Source: Tubulanus polymorphus
Taxonomy: Eukaryota; Nemertea; Palaeonemertea; Tubulaniformes; Tubulanidae
NCBI RefSeq assembly: GCF_964204645.1
Contig: NC_134030.1
Coordinates: forward strand, 11,592,278-11,656,277
Length of the DNA stretch: 64,000 bases
Direction: 5' to 3'
Part shown: positions 16,601 through 29,000 of the stretch, piece after piece
Position numbering within the stretch: the stretch's first letter is position 1
How the letters are laid out: each line of letters opens with the position of its first letter
The notes under the pieces: model-generated
Told to the model about the DNA's origin: nothing
Database searches by the model: none
Seen by the model: only the letters and a program-made list of their open reading frames with translations
Program-made: the position numbers and the translations under genes

Positions 16601-18429
16601 CATCAGAAAAACTGATCAAAGGTTTCTTTCTGCGGCATTCCAGAGACAACCAACCAAGTGTGAGCGGTCTCATGTTAAGAAGGCAGCCAAATTGTGTGAT
16701 CCTAGTTTAATCTGTGTAAGAATCTGGCGTGATTGAATTTTCGATAAGATATTTATCATTGATTTCTACCACAATGACTCGACTATTGGAATACATCTCA
16801 ACAACTTAACATCAAACACTTCCAACTGAAATTTATTTTCAAGATGGTAGGTGATAACTGATTTAGTATGATAAAGATGTTAGTGAAATGCGTGTTCACG
16901 GTCATTGTCAATCTCTGTGTAGCCGCATCGGGCTTAAGGTAATCCACTCACGACAGCGGTGAAACCTTACGAATGAATCCTCGATACAATCTCCTGTACG
17001 ACACGAAATAATACCAACTCCGGTAACTATCTGATTAAAACTTCCCACCACATGCACTGATAGGTATCTGAATGTCATAGTGATTTACTGTTATACGCGT
17101 AATGAAAGTAACTTCTTTCATTTTGTGATGTATGTGTGCAACACAGTAAACAGTCGTTCATGCACATTTCTTTATAGTATATTTTTAATATTTATGCGAT
17201 ATTGCGTAATGATTAATTTGATTCATTCATTTTCATAGTACCTCATTACGTATCATTTCTTTCATACAATATTATGTTGATCTGTGAAGGACTCGATCGT
17301 CTAAAGCCAAAAAGCTGTTGCTCTGTACAGAGAGAATCAAAACCGTAACTGCATTTCAAGGCAAATCAGCTAGGAATATACAAATGTAAATAATGTCTAT
17401 GGCAGCATAGTAATACAATGATTTAGAGCAGTGAAAGTAATTTATTTTTGAAAAATGAATTTTTATCTCTAAATTTAATGTAAAATGTGTTGAGGATGCT
17501 GTTGAGAATTAAGCTTCTCATCACGCAGATATCAGGCACGGACTCCACATCATTTCCTATGTAGTTTCAATTTTCTGAGTTGTGATGTTGGCATTACAAC
17601 AATTATTGTAAGATTTCAATACTTCGAGGCTTCCTTTTCCATCAAGCTTTACTGAATGTTTATGGTCAAGAGAGATTATTCAAATGAACTATTTCAATGC
17701 GTAATACTATTCTTGATCCACTTTTTCGTGTGGTCATGTGCGAATTAAGGATTATAGCTATCATTGTGTTATATGGTCCATTCTTTTGTTTTTATGAATA
17801 TGCTTTTGGGTTCATGTTTTTAATCTCTTATTTATCTATTCTTTTAAAACCCCAACAGAAACACACTTCCGTTCCACATAGAAACAAATTTATCAGCGAT
17901 TTTTACGGACCAAAAGCATTTTAATTCTAATAATACGAAAATAATTGGCAAAACCAGAGAAAATCTCACCAGATATTCAAAATGCAAAAATAATGACGGA
18001 AAAGCTACTAACATGGCAATAGCTATCATCATTCTTTTAAAATTGAGTTCTTTGAAAAATTTATTTTCTCATATTCATCAAGAGTGTCCCTTGCAAATCC
18101 ACCTCAGATGCTTGGAATGAAACAGGTGGCTGCGATTTTGAAATCGGAAAACAAAAATCGGAGATCAAAATATTGAAGGTTGAATTTACCCAATGTTTGT
18201 TATAAATGGAAATACAGTAGCATGTATAATACTGTGAATTCACATTAAGACATTCAATTCATATTTTTAGATCAGCTTCGAATTTCAAGGCAGCGGTAAA
18301 CCATATGGTAAGTTCAGTCTGTTGGTAGTGTCAATGAATTCTTTGCGCTATGCTATGCATCACCACTGTGCAAATTTCACTGAAATGAATAATAGTTATT
18401 GTCGCTTGAATCGATTGCCTGAAACATAA

Positions 18430-19198
18430 AGGCTGGCTTATGTCGACAAGCAACGCGACGCCGACTAGTGGCCTACAGGAGGCCGCCAGTTGCTGCTCTA
18501 TCGGTTCGACATAAGCCGGCTTGCGATGGCAACCCGACGCCTACCGACTCGTTGCAAGCCGTATCCGGCTAGTTGCCCATGTTCTACTCCGGCCTACGGT
18601 AGGCGGACAGTTGATTTCGATCGCAACCGACATAAGCTCATCTGCGACGCGACGGAACTGAGCACAAGGGTTCCAGCCAATAAGAGACCACGTGTACATA
18701 GTACAAATTATGACCGCTAGTTAGCGTCATTCGTAATTAGTCATAAACTTTCAAATTCAAGTATTTCGAAATGTTAACCAAAGTTTCAGCACGGCATAGG
18801 ACTGGACCGAAGATCTAGAAGCGAAATTGGTAGAATTATGGTGTGAGCGGCCTTCTTTATATGATGTCGCTAGCTCATTGTATTCAAAACAGAATCAAAA
18901 AGATAAAGATCTTAAAGAAATAGCTTTTCTAATAGAAATGTATTTCCCAATAATTCAAAATAAATCAAATTTATTCTCAAAATGCTTATCACGTGACCAT
19001 CTGAGCTGTTGCAGTTGCCAGTAATGGTATCCAACATAAGCAGCGAAGCAACTGGGAGGATCTCGTATCCCGCTAGTGGGCCTCAGTTGCTGCAAATCAG
19101 AGCGCAGTCGACATAAGCTGGGCTGCAATCGCGGTTGCTCTCAGTTGTGTCGGTGGGAGTCGGTAGGCGTCGCGTTGCTTGTCGACATAAGCCAGCCT
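18430..19198 (+). mobile_element. Harbinger-type MITE with MADF gene remnant
   Basis: Inverted repeats of about 33 bases beginning AGGCTGGCTTATGTCGACAA bound a 769-base element, flanked by direct TAA repeats (18427-18429 and 19199-19201). TWA target duplications are diagnostic of PIF/Harbinger elements. Inside, on the + strand from about 18803, a frame reads WTEDLEAKLVELWCERPSLY and continues DVASSLYSKQ to KDKDLKEIA. This is a MADF or Myb/SANT-like DNA-binding domain as carried by the second gene of Harbinger transposons. Where the related copy at 45092-45858 has ATG GCA GAT GAC, this copy has ACG GCA TAG, so start and frame are broken. There is no transposase, so the element is non-autonomous. 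Confidence 0.85.
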
Positions 19199-20017
19199 TA
19201 AGAAGGTGGAGTGTGCGTAGTTATAATCATGATTTCACCAGAATGGATTGTGGATAAACTCAAATTCCTCATCACTTCCAACATCATAATCACTCAAATT
19301 AGACTAATATACTAAAATGTGATCTACTACTTAGTTTTTGCAACTTGATCGTGGCTTATTGTAAAGATTGTTGCAGATATTACAGATTGCACGCAATTCC
19401 CTGCAATCAGCAATTCACCAATTTCCTATGTGTTATAGCATGGACATTTAAATGTCCATTGCAATTGATCTAGTTAAAACCAATAGAAATTAAAGGAAAT
19501 ACCGCAGCGATTACTTTTTTGGCCAGGACATGGCAATTCCTTTGTTGAGACCAATATTTCGTATTATATATTATATTGTAACATTTTTTACTGTCAAAAA
19601 CGGCCATAGGCCTATGTGCAGACATCCTCTTTGTATAGATATTTTGTGTCCTTTTTTATATAGGTACTGAGTTCGTTAAAAACGATCTCGAAATGAGGTT
19701 TGAGTGTATTATGATCCAAAGCTATTTTTATCGAGCTAGTAGACTTGGCTCAACTTGAAGAAAACCCAAGAAATACATAGAAAGTAGTGAGAGTGAGAGA
19801 GTAGTGACATTTTGACACAATCCTGTATGAGCCGTTTTCCAAAGTGACAAAACCGTTTTAAAAATGGCTTATATTCATTTGAAATGTCACTACTGTAATA
19901 GCTTTTTGACATAATTGCAGATTTTTCTCCAATTTGAAATATACACAGTCACTTGTCTATGGAAACCAATTAACTCAGCTTGGTGACGTACAATATTGCT
20001 AGTTTGTGTTATTTCAG

Positions 20018-23000
20018 AGATTGTATTGCTCGATGGATTGTGGAAATGAAGTTATTCTGGAGACAGTTGAAGGAAAAGGAATAATTACTTTGAATCGTCC
20101 TAAAGCTCTCAATACCTTAAATCTATCGATGATTCGGACTATCATGCCTCAAATACGTGTATGTTGCAATCTGAATTTACTGAGTGATAAATCTTCATGC
20201 TTCAGATAAAACTAATGTTAACTTTTTTCCCTAAATTTACCATCAAACGTTGGTAATTTATTGCATGATGCTACTCATGTAAAATGTCATTTTGTTTATG
20301 TGACATTTCTATTTCAGATATGGGAAGAAGATCCGCACATTTCTATGATCATGATTAAGGGAACGGGCGGTAAAGCATTTTGTGCAGGCGGAGATGTGAG
20401 AGGTAAATGTTCTAAGTTTTAATCTTAAGCAGCGAAGAAATTTGATAGGCCTTTTCAATGAGAGACAAAGATCGAGAATATTAACTCCTATACTTAAGGG
20501 ACTGTTGCAGATTCCAAATATGAACAACCTACATTAAAAGGTGATGGTGGATATGAAATATGTTCTAAATTGTTAACAGACTTGAACATCATAAGCGACT
20601 AGGCCTATCGCAAATACATTTTTTACTCCCAAATTTCATCACTTGTTCTGTATTTTCCTGACGTTCAATTGTCAAAAATTATCAAACTGAAATAGGTAAC
20701 GAGACGAGTAGTACTGTATAGTTTAACTATTTATTTGACGCACGAGCTTTCGCTTCTAATGAATAGGAGCTTCATCAGGTGAATGAGTATAGTCAATAGA
20801 AAAACAACTGTTGTTTTTCTATTGACTATACTCATTCACCTGATGAAGCTTCTATTCATTAGAAGCGAAAGCTCGTGTGTCAAATAAATAATTAACCTAT
20901 ACAGTACTACTCGTCTCGTTACTTATTTTAAACCTGGTTAACACAGCTACTCTACAAAGAAACTGAAATAGAAAATAGTACCATTCTAGTGTCACAATTC
21001 GGGAATTTTTACATTAGGTCAACACTTATAGTTTATTTGTTTGTATGAAGCGGGTGGAGGATTTATTTCTAATGAAAAACTATTGGCAGTTTTGACACAG
21101 TACCTGTGGGGAATCAGAAGCAGATGTATGACATTTGATTATATCGAAAACTAATAAGAATTTTGATGGTAATACGGATGTGGACAATGTCTTTACAGAT
21201 TACATCTCAGTTTTTAATACATCAGTTAATATTCCATGACAAACTTTATATCTTTGTGCCTACTGATACTATGAACTATAAACTATATGAACTATAGAAA
21301 CAAACTGCTGGAAAAAGCGGGTACCTGGCGCTTTAGATATTACTAAAATATGAATTATGCTCCAGTATTAACAACCTCCTATTATTGATACAAAAATTAT
21401 ATGATAAAGGAAGAATTTAGATAATTCCATTAGTTTTCTTGAGAATCTACTCATACGTAGACTGGAATGCACTGGCCTAATTAGTTCCAACTTCTGAAAT
21501 GTAAAATATTTCAGATATGTACTGTGATACGTTCCATTGAACATTTCCTAGCTTGACTGCCTACAGCCGTGGTGGCTCAGTTATTCATGTCTCATACTAG
21601 ATCAGGTGTCCGACTCCACTGAGTGGGTTAAAAATTTTTTTTCCTTTCCACATTTCTATTCACTTCATGGTCTGCTACTCGACTCCATTACACATGGCCT
21701 GATCGTAATTCTCCTTGGTGTAGGACCCAGCCATGAGCCAGGTTATCCAATTTCCTGAGATCCCAAGGCGTGCAAGAAATCATGGGGGTATAAAAACTCA
21801 GAAAAAACCTAAATTCAATGAAGCAAATGGCGTAATATTCCTAACATTGCTGGAACCATGCGGTTTCATTATTTATCGAAAGAAGTAGTTCAGAGAACGA
21901 GATTTCAAGATTTATTATTTCCCACAGCTATAACTGAAAGTGGTAAAGAAGGCACATCATACCACAAAGATTTCTTCAAAGAAGAATACATCCTGAACAA
22001 TGCAATAGGTAAGTACAGCAATCCTTCCTGACAATGTTTACTTAACAATGCCATGACAAAGGGAAGTGGCACACTTCTGAAACCAGATACAATTCATACA
22101 CAATAATATAACCCATGTCAAACATTTTTGGTTGACCCATATTTTGCCAGGCCTATTAGGCACTGGCCGATTTGAGGCGTTTTTACGAGCATCCGATTTT
22201 TGTGATCAATCGTAGGAACGCATTTACGAGCACCGATTTTTGCGAACGTTCAATTCGATCGCACGATCGGAGCAAATCGTTCACGAAATGGATCGCAAAA
22301 ATCGGATGCTCGTAAAAATGCCTTTGGCCCAAGCCTCATTTGAGATTGTGTGATTATGGCGTATGGCAGCTCACTACAATATCCTGAAAGGATGACTTAA
22401 TGGAATTTGAAATATACAGTTTATCGACTTTTTGAGAAAGGTTCAATGCAGTATATGTAAATATATTGGAACCTTTTTGTCGTAACTTTTAGAATGGAGT
22501 TAATTGAAATTTCTCATTTGTAACATAATCTTAAGCTTGTCATGCAAGATAAATAACACTAGGCAAATCAATCTCAAGAATTTTGTCTAGTGTGTCAAGG
22601 AAACCCACAATGCACATTTTATAGTCACCAATTGCGTAATTTTCCTAGTGTGCTTAATCCTACACCAAATAAATTCGCAGAAAAAAATTTATCTTGATTA
22701 TTTGATTGGCGAATTTTTTCCATGAATTCATATTGGCTCCAAATTGCTTAAATGCCTTTGTCTCCTGAATTCATTCACATGCGAATGATTACCAATAAAA
22801 TCAATGTACTAGTGCATCTCAAGCTTAAGTTTTGTGATCTCCAATAAATCAATGTTTTATGATTTGGTTATGACAAGATTCGACTATGTACTGTTGCAGC
22901 AGTAGCCTAAGAATTAGACGTGCAGTTGAGGGGTATACATGTATAATAAATAAAACACCATCGAGGAGGATCCTCACTCACCTAATTGTGTAGTTCATCG

Positions 23001-26000
23001 GCTGTGAATTTATCTTTTCAGGAACGTTGCAGATTCCTTACATTGCCTTAATTGATGGCATAACAATGGGAGGAGTAAGTTGAAAACTTGTTTGTTGATT
23101 TGTGAATCCTTTTTGAATAATTTAATTTAGAAGGTTTTTGATATTCGCTCCTGCTTTTTGTTGGGCAGAGCTGCCGACCATCCCTAAATACTTTTCCTCA
23201 TAATACTAGATATTTTTTACTTGATATTCTCCATATTTCTCCTGATATTGAGATTGATATTCTCGAGAAATCAATTTCTATCAAACCTCTTTACACAACC
23301 TACATATTCACTGAATTGATGATGCTCATTTAATCCAATCTAATCCAAATTTACTGTGTAAAGATCTTGTATTGGTCTCTGTTACATATATCAGTGTAAT
23401 GACACCAGGCAAGTTACTGGGGAAAGTACCAGAAATATCTACTGTGTATTAAAAAGTGATTTTTTTTCTTAACTTGAAAAAATGAAAAATCTGTCCCTAA
23501 AAAAAATGGTTGATTGCTCTGAATCTTGTATGATCACATTACAGACAACAGGCTCATTTTAAATTTCATTTGACAGGGTGTTGGTTTATCAGTGCATGGG
23601 ACATTTAGGATTGCCACCGAAAGAACCTTATTTGCAATGCCAGAAACTGCAATAGGTATGGTTTATGATGAGGTTTGATCTTATGTACTTGTTTGTAAAC
23701 TATATTTCACATTTCTGTTATCTTTGTATTTACAAATCTTTATTGGTTTACCTTTGTTTGTCAGCGATATGAAGTTGGCATTGAGCCAATTCATGTAAAA
23801 TCGCGGTACGTTTTTTTATGTGAGCATTTGTTTCATTGGTTCTCGGCTTTATAATCGATGCGATTGAAGACATGACAGACCTCTGTCAATGACATGGTCA
23901 ACATTGTTAAAATTCTACGAAAAACTGTTTTTGGCGGGAAAATTCTTAGCTCTCGCGTATAAAATTGCAATGACCTCGATTGGGTCTCTACGAGCGAATG
24001 TGATTGGCTGTTTTTGGGATATACGTGGAATTCCAGCGCTACTAAAATAATGGGAAAGTCATAGAATGGCGAACGTTTCATTGGACTAGGCATGCTAGGT
24101 GCCGTATAGGTGCGAATTTCAAATGCTCATTGCTGGTGAGAATGTTATTATTATCCGCCATAGGTATTGTTTCATTTTAATACCCGGTGATTGTTGATTG
24201 ACATCGAAAACATTCACTTACACGAGGCCTCCACGTGTGCGCGGAGTGCTATAGACTGTTGCACACACAAAGACACGCTCGTACAGTATACCCTACTATA
24301 GTGATACTGTAACGCTGCTTGCTTGCTGGTGCGTTTGACATTTCATCAGCAGAAGATGAGCGCTGTGTTTTCTGTTTGATATAATTTATAATAAATTGTA
24401 ATTTCTTGTGACCTGAAAATACTAAGCAGCAAACTATAGCTATAGGTCGAGGTCTGAATATGTAGTAGTAAATTCCAGGATTTAAAACGATCCAATTACG
24501 CCGATTTCTTACTGCGCCAGTTTAGATTCCGCGGCCATACATTGGAAGAGGTTTCCAAGACTAAATATTCAGCCACCCTCTGATACGTCATATGAATTTT
24601 ATTTGAATATTTTTTCATATTGTAAAAAATATTTCTTTGAAAATATAAAATAGTTTCCCTGCCGCACCTACCTGTACCCTATGAAATTTTGGACGTGGAC
24701 CGTAAACAAATGTATATTTTTGGTCTTATTTGACTACAAAATAATTCTTTGAGGAAGATGAAATACAAAAACAAACCTCTAGCTTTCAAGGTAAACCAAA
24801 CTTTGCCCATGGGCAATTTATTATTCTATGGTGCCATTGGTTGACACATTCATTGGTTGACACGTTCACTGCCAGTGATGAGATCATTCGTCATAGTGGG
24901 CTTGCCATATTTTGCCAAGATGAGCTATCTTGTCTTACGTAGATGCAATGCTAATACCTTGCTTTCTGGGAGATCTGGCAGTGGCTAGAACTCAACTAAA
25001 ACTAAAAATCATCTGGCAGCAGACAGAACCTCAAGTTTATATGTATATTTTTTTCCTCAAATTTGGTGCACAGAAAATGATTTTGAATATTTTTGGTGTG
25101 ACAGGGCAGTGACAATTGGGCATTGGCAAGGGGAAGAAATAAATACAATGATTTGCCAGTGAATAAGCTAATGCATATTTCTTGTTATCATTTATCTTAA
25201 GTTGTAACTTGTTGTCTGTTCGCTTGAGATTAATTCTCTTCCTAGTCAATAATTGTTGAATCAACAGAAGGCATTATCATGGTCAAAGACCATATAGGGA
25301 TCGTCACTAGTAAAAATTCTTCCGTTCACCGAACAACACCGTAGTATCTCTACTGCTATGGACATAGTCCCATAATGCTGTATCGATATAGAACTAATAA
25401 TCCGATAAAAAGTTGTCTGTAATGCGTCATTTGCCTATATCCATGATCCTAGCTATGAATATCATAGCCTGTTGTACCTAAGGTCCCAAAATCGTGATGA
25501 ATTATGACGCATGGGGCTCACCATATCAGTGAATTGTTTATATCGGTTTTACCCAGCAATGAAGTGTTATCCCCATCACTATCCTCACAGGTGCTCGCGC
25601 ACTGATACATTCCTAAGTTGTTCATAGATACTGCGCGGTTCATGGTTCACACTGACTGGGAGAGTATCGGTTGGCTGGTCTCTGCTGTGTTTGTCAGGGA
25701 TTTTCTTCATTACCAGTAATGCCAGCCAGTATCACATATATCTACGCAAACTACGCCATTCAAATATGCTGTATTCTTGGGAATATTCTCTTGAAGCCCT
25801 AAGGGGGATGTTTTGAGGATTTTTGCGCTCATTCTAATGTCAGACCTGCCAACCGTTACGGTTTCGCTGTAATACGTTACGTCTGGTATGCCGATAATAC
25901 GGTGTTCGGGTCAGAATGAAAAATATACGGTGGAAAAAATAAAATGTTACGTTGTTCTGTTTTGGTTCTATAAAACACGATTGAACTGTAAACATGTGAC

Positions 26001-29000
26001 GATGATCTGTTTTATGTCTAATAGATTACGTGTTTGAGTTTGTCAGCGGCGATAAAAATATTTAATACCGGTAGTACAATTCCTGGCCGACATATGGCGC
26101 CACCTGCTTATTATTTATCAGTGTGCTTACTGTGGCTAGTTTCTTCGGAAAAGGGAAGTAGGCTGTGTTCGGTTCTGTTTCTGTAGAATCAGTAGTAAGG
26201 AAAATGGACGATAGTAATGATAGTGGATCGGAAATGGCTGTTCTATCGGCTGATGATGAAGCCGCCGCCTGATCTCAGAAGAGCTCCAGAAATTTAAACC
26301 AGACTATCACGTTAAATACCCATGCTTTACCAAATCCAAAAATTCACTAAATCATGCATATTGTCCCACAAGCTGGATTTCACTGTCGTCGGTTACGGGG
26401 GTCGTGATTATGTGAAGAGGCATGTTACAACAAAGCGTTATATAGATGTTCGTGAGTGGATTTCGACATTTTTCTTAACCTTACTCCAAGAATTTTGATG
26501 TGATTCGTGTGGAAACACTTTTTACATCATTTCTTGTTGAGCACCATATACCACTAGCAGTGTTATTGTGGGATACCAGTGCTGTTACTGGGAAACTCCA
26601 ATACGTTACGGGCTAATTTGGAAAGTTCATTCAGATATTTTGGTACCATTGCGTAATCTGTCAAACTGGTGATGTTACTGTGAAACTCCAAAATGTTACT
26701 GGCAAAATTCAGACATAGTCAAACTCAATGTTGGCAGGTCTGTAATGCCATCACGTGGTCTTTGTCACTTCAGAAGTAGTAGTAGTGCCGGTCACATGAA
26801 CTTCATTCATCCATTGAAACATCATGCACGCACAGAGAATGTGGTTTCATTGGCTATCGTGGGGACTATACCATTATGGAATGTAGGGTGGGAAGGATTG
26901 TCTGAGCGATTACACTATACTTTGTAGGGAAGTTAGATATGGCCTCTTCGCTGACACTACATCGTCAGCCACGAATTCTATTATTGAAACAGATCGTTAC
27001 TTTGAAATAAACTAAAATAAAAACACTATAATGTCTTTATAGAACAAATAATCAATTTATTTTCGCATTTCTTCAAAGAATTTTTCAGGATTTGGGGAAT
27101 TTAGGACCACTTTTGGCTGGGGGAAAATGTCTGTTAAACAGTAAAAAAAACAGCTTCACAGAAACCCTGGAAACATGAATTTGTTTTCACTGATGACATC
27201 TCCTCATGCATCCACTTACTACTATACTCTCTTCGACCATATGGACCTTATGGTCCTCTTGTTTTAAAAGTTGTAACTTTGATTCAAATTACAAATGTTT
27301 TGTGTCTCCAAGTTTCATAGACCAGGTGTCAAAGTAACCATTAGGAATGAATTCATAAATGGGCAAATATCAAAATGTTCAGGTTCTTTTGCCTCCTCAC
27401 AGGACTGAGTGCCAGGCAATCCAACCAGGTGCCTTTGGTTAAACGATTGATCAGAAATTCCATGGCAAACCAAGGGGAAAATTTCTCATTATAGTGTCTC
27501 TATCCTAGCTATGCTCAGGTCGACTTACGACTTGACTAAATCATCGTAAGAATAGTGGTAGCACACACGTGAGTACTCATTGCTGATTCTTTAGACGATC
27601 TGGTCGGGTCATAGTAAATAGAACTTGTTCTATCCTTGCGATTCGACTTATGATTGGTCTGTGATTAATTTGTAGTTGTAAGTTAACTCATGTCGATCTG
27701 TGACCTTGGGGTCAAACCCTGAAGGTGACCCCCAAAGTTCGCAAACTTGGTACTATTCAAAGCTTATGAAACAAGCTTTCATAAAATACATGCAATATGG
27801 GGTTATCCCTCATATCTACTGAGTTATTCAGTTTTCCCCTTGTAAGGTCCAAAATCACTCACAGGCCGAAATGAATGAAATTGATATATGATGAACATGG
27901 CATTTATTAAGGATCATGGCAATCCTTCCTGTGTTGCAGGTCTGTTTCCTGATGTTGGTGGAAGTTATTTCTTATCACGTCTTGGTGGACGTCTAGGTAT
28001 ATACTTGGCACTTACGGGTTATAGATTGAAGGGAATACAAGTACAAAAAGCTGGAGTGGCTACGCATTACGTTGAATCGAGTAAAGTAAGTTGAGAATGC
28101 CCCTTTGATGTCAAAAATATGCTTTGGCTAAAAAATGATACCTTGTTTCTACTAATCGGCCGGCTCATTTTGTAAACTGCAATGATGTTTGTAATCAGTA
28201 CATTTCTATAGCTGCTGGGTCTGTTATTGTTGGCTCAATCTTAATTTAGCTTAAAGTAATGTAGGCCTACAGGGTAGATATAACTAGTACCTCTTATTGT
28301 GTGTTAGACGAGATATTTTAGGTATGTTTCCAATGTATTTTTTTAACAGTTAGAAAATCTTCAGGCTGATTTACTGGCTTTGAACAAACCATCACAATTA
28401 GACATTTCACATGTGATAGAGACCTACCAGCAGCAGGTATGTATGCTGAATTCAATCCACCCATGAACCTCTCATTGAGGGGACCAGTGACAATTCACCA
28501 TTATATTTTCATCCAACTATATATAATATAGAAATTGGGGAACCAGTTTTTCAAAAATTTTCCATCTCCCTCTACTCAACTTTCAATGGGATACCGGCAA
28601 GGCTACTGGGGGAAGAGAGGATTCGGTGATAATAAACAGAGTGCGATAGGGAATCTTACATCTACATTTGTAATTGCCCGGTGTTTTGTTGCGCCACCTG
28701 GTGTTGCTGGTATCCTATATTGTCTGTAACTTAGTAGCTAAAGGAATGGATCTCTAATATATACTATGGGTTTTATAAACATTTGATTGTTTTGAAATCA
28801 GTAGCTATTACATGTGTTAGCACCTCACACAGACTTCTATTCCCTCAGCAGTGGTTTAGCCTGATAGTATTGAGACTCTGTCTGTAATGGTACCGTGGCA
28901 GATACATTAGGTTCAACTCCTAACCTAAGAAAGATGACAAGATTAACTACCGGTAGTTCAACTTTATACACCAAGTCGTTCATTAAGATCTTCTGGAGAA

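Larger units (their letters stand above)
8145..20017. other. Gene-poor region upstream of visible HIBCH
   Basis: No confident protein-coding exon was found in this 11.9 kb. It should contain the missing first exon of HIBCH unless that lies before the window. Supported repeats and remnants are listed separately (8375-9500, 9509-9563, 9600-9860, 10203-11469, 13034-13604, 18430-19198). In 11480-13030 and 13610-18420 I see only AT-rich anonymous DNA. Confidence 0.5.

Noticed and set aside
20006-20209. Start codon of HIBCH within the first visible exon
   Set aside because: The frame upstream runs through a splice acceptor (ATTTCAG) and the family's transit peptide is absent, so this is an internal exon.
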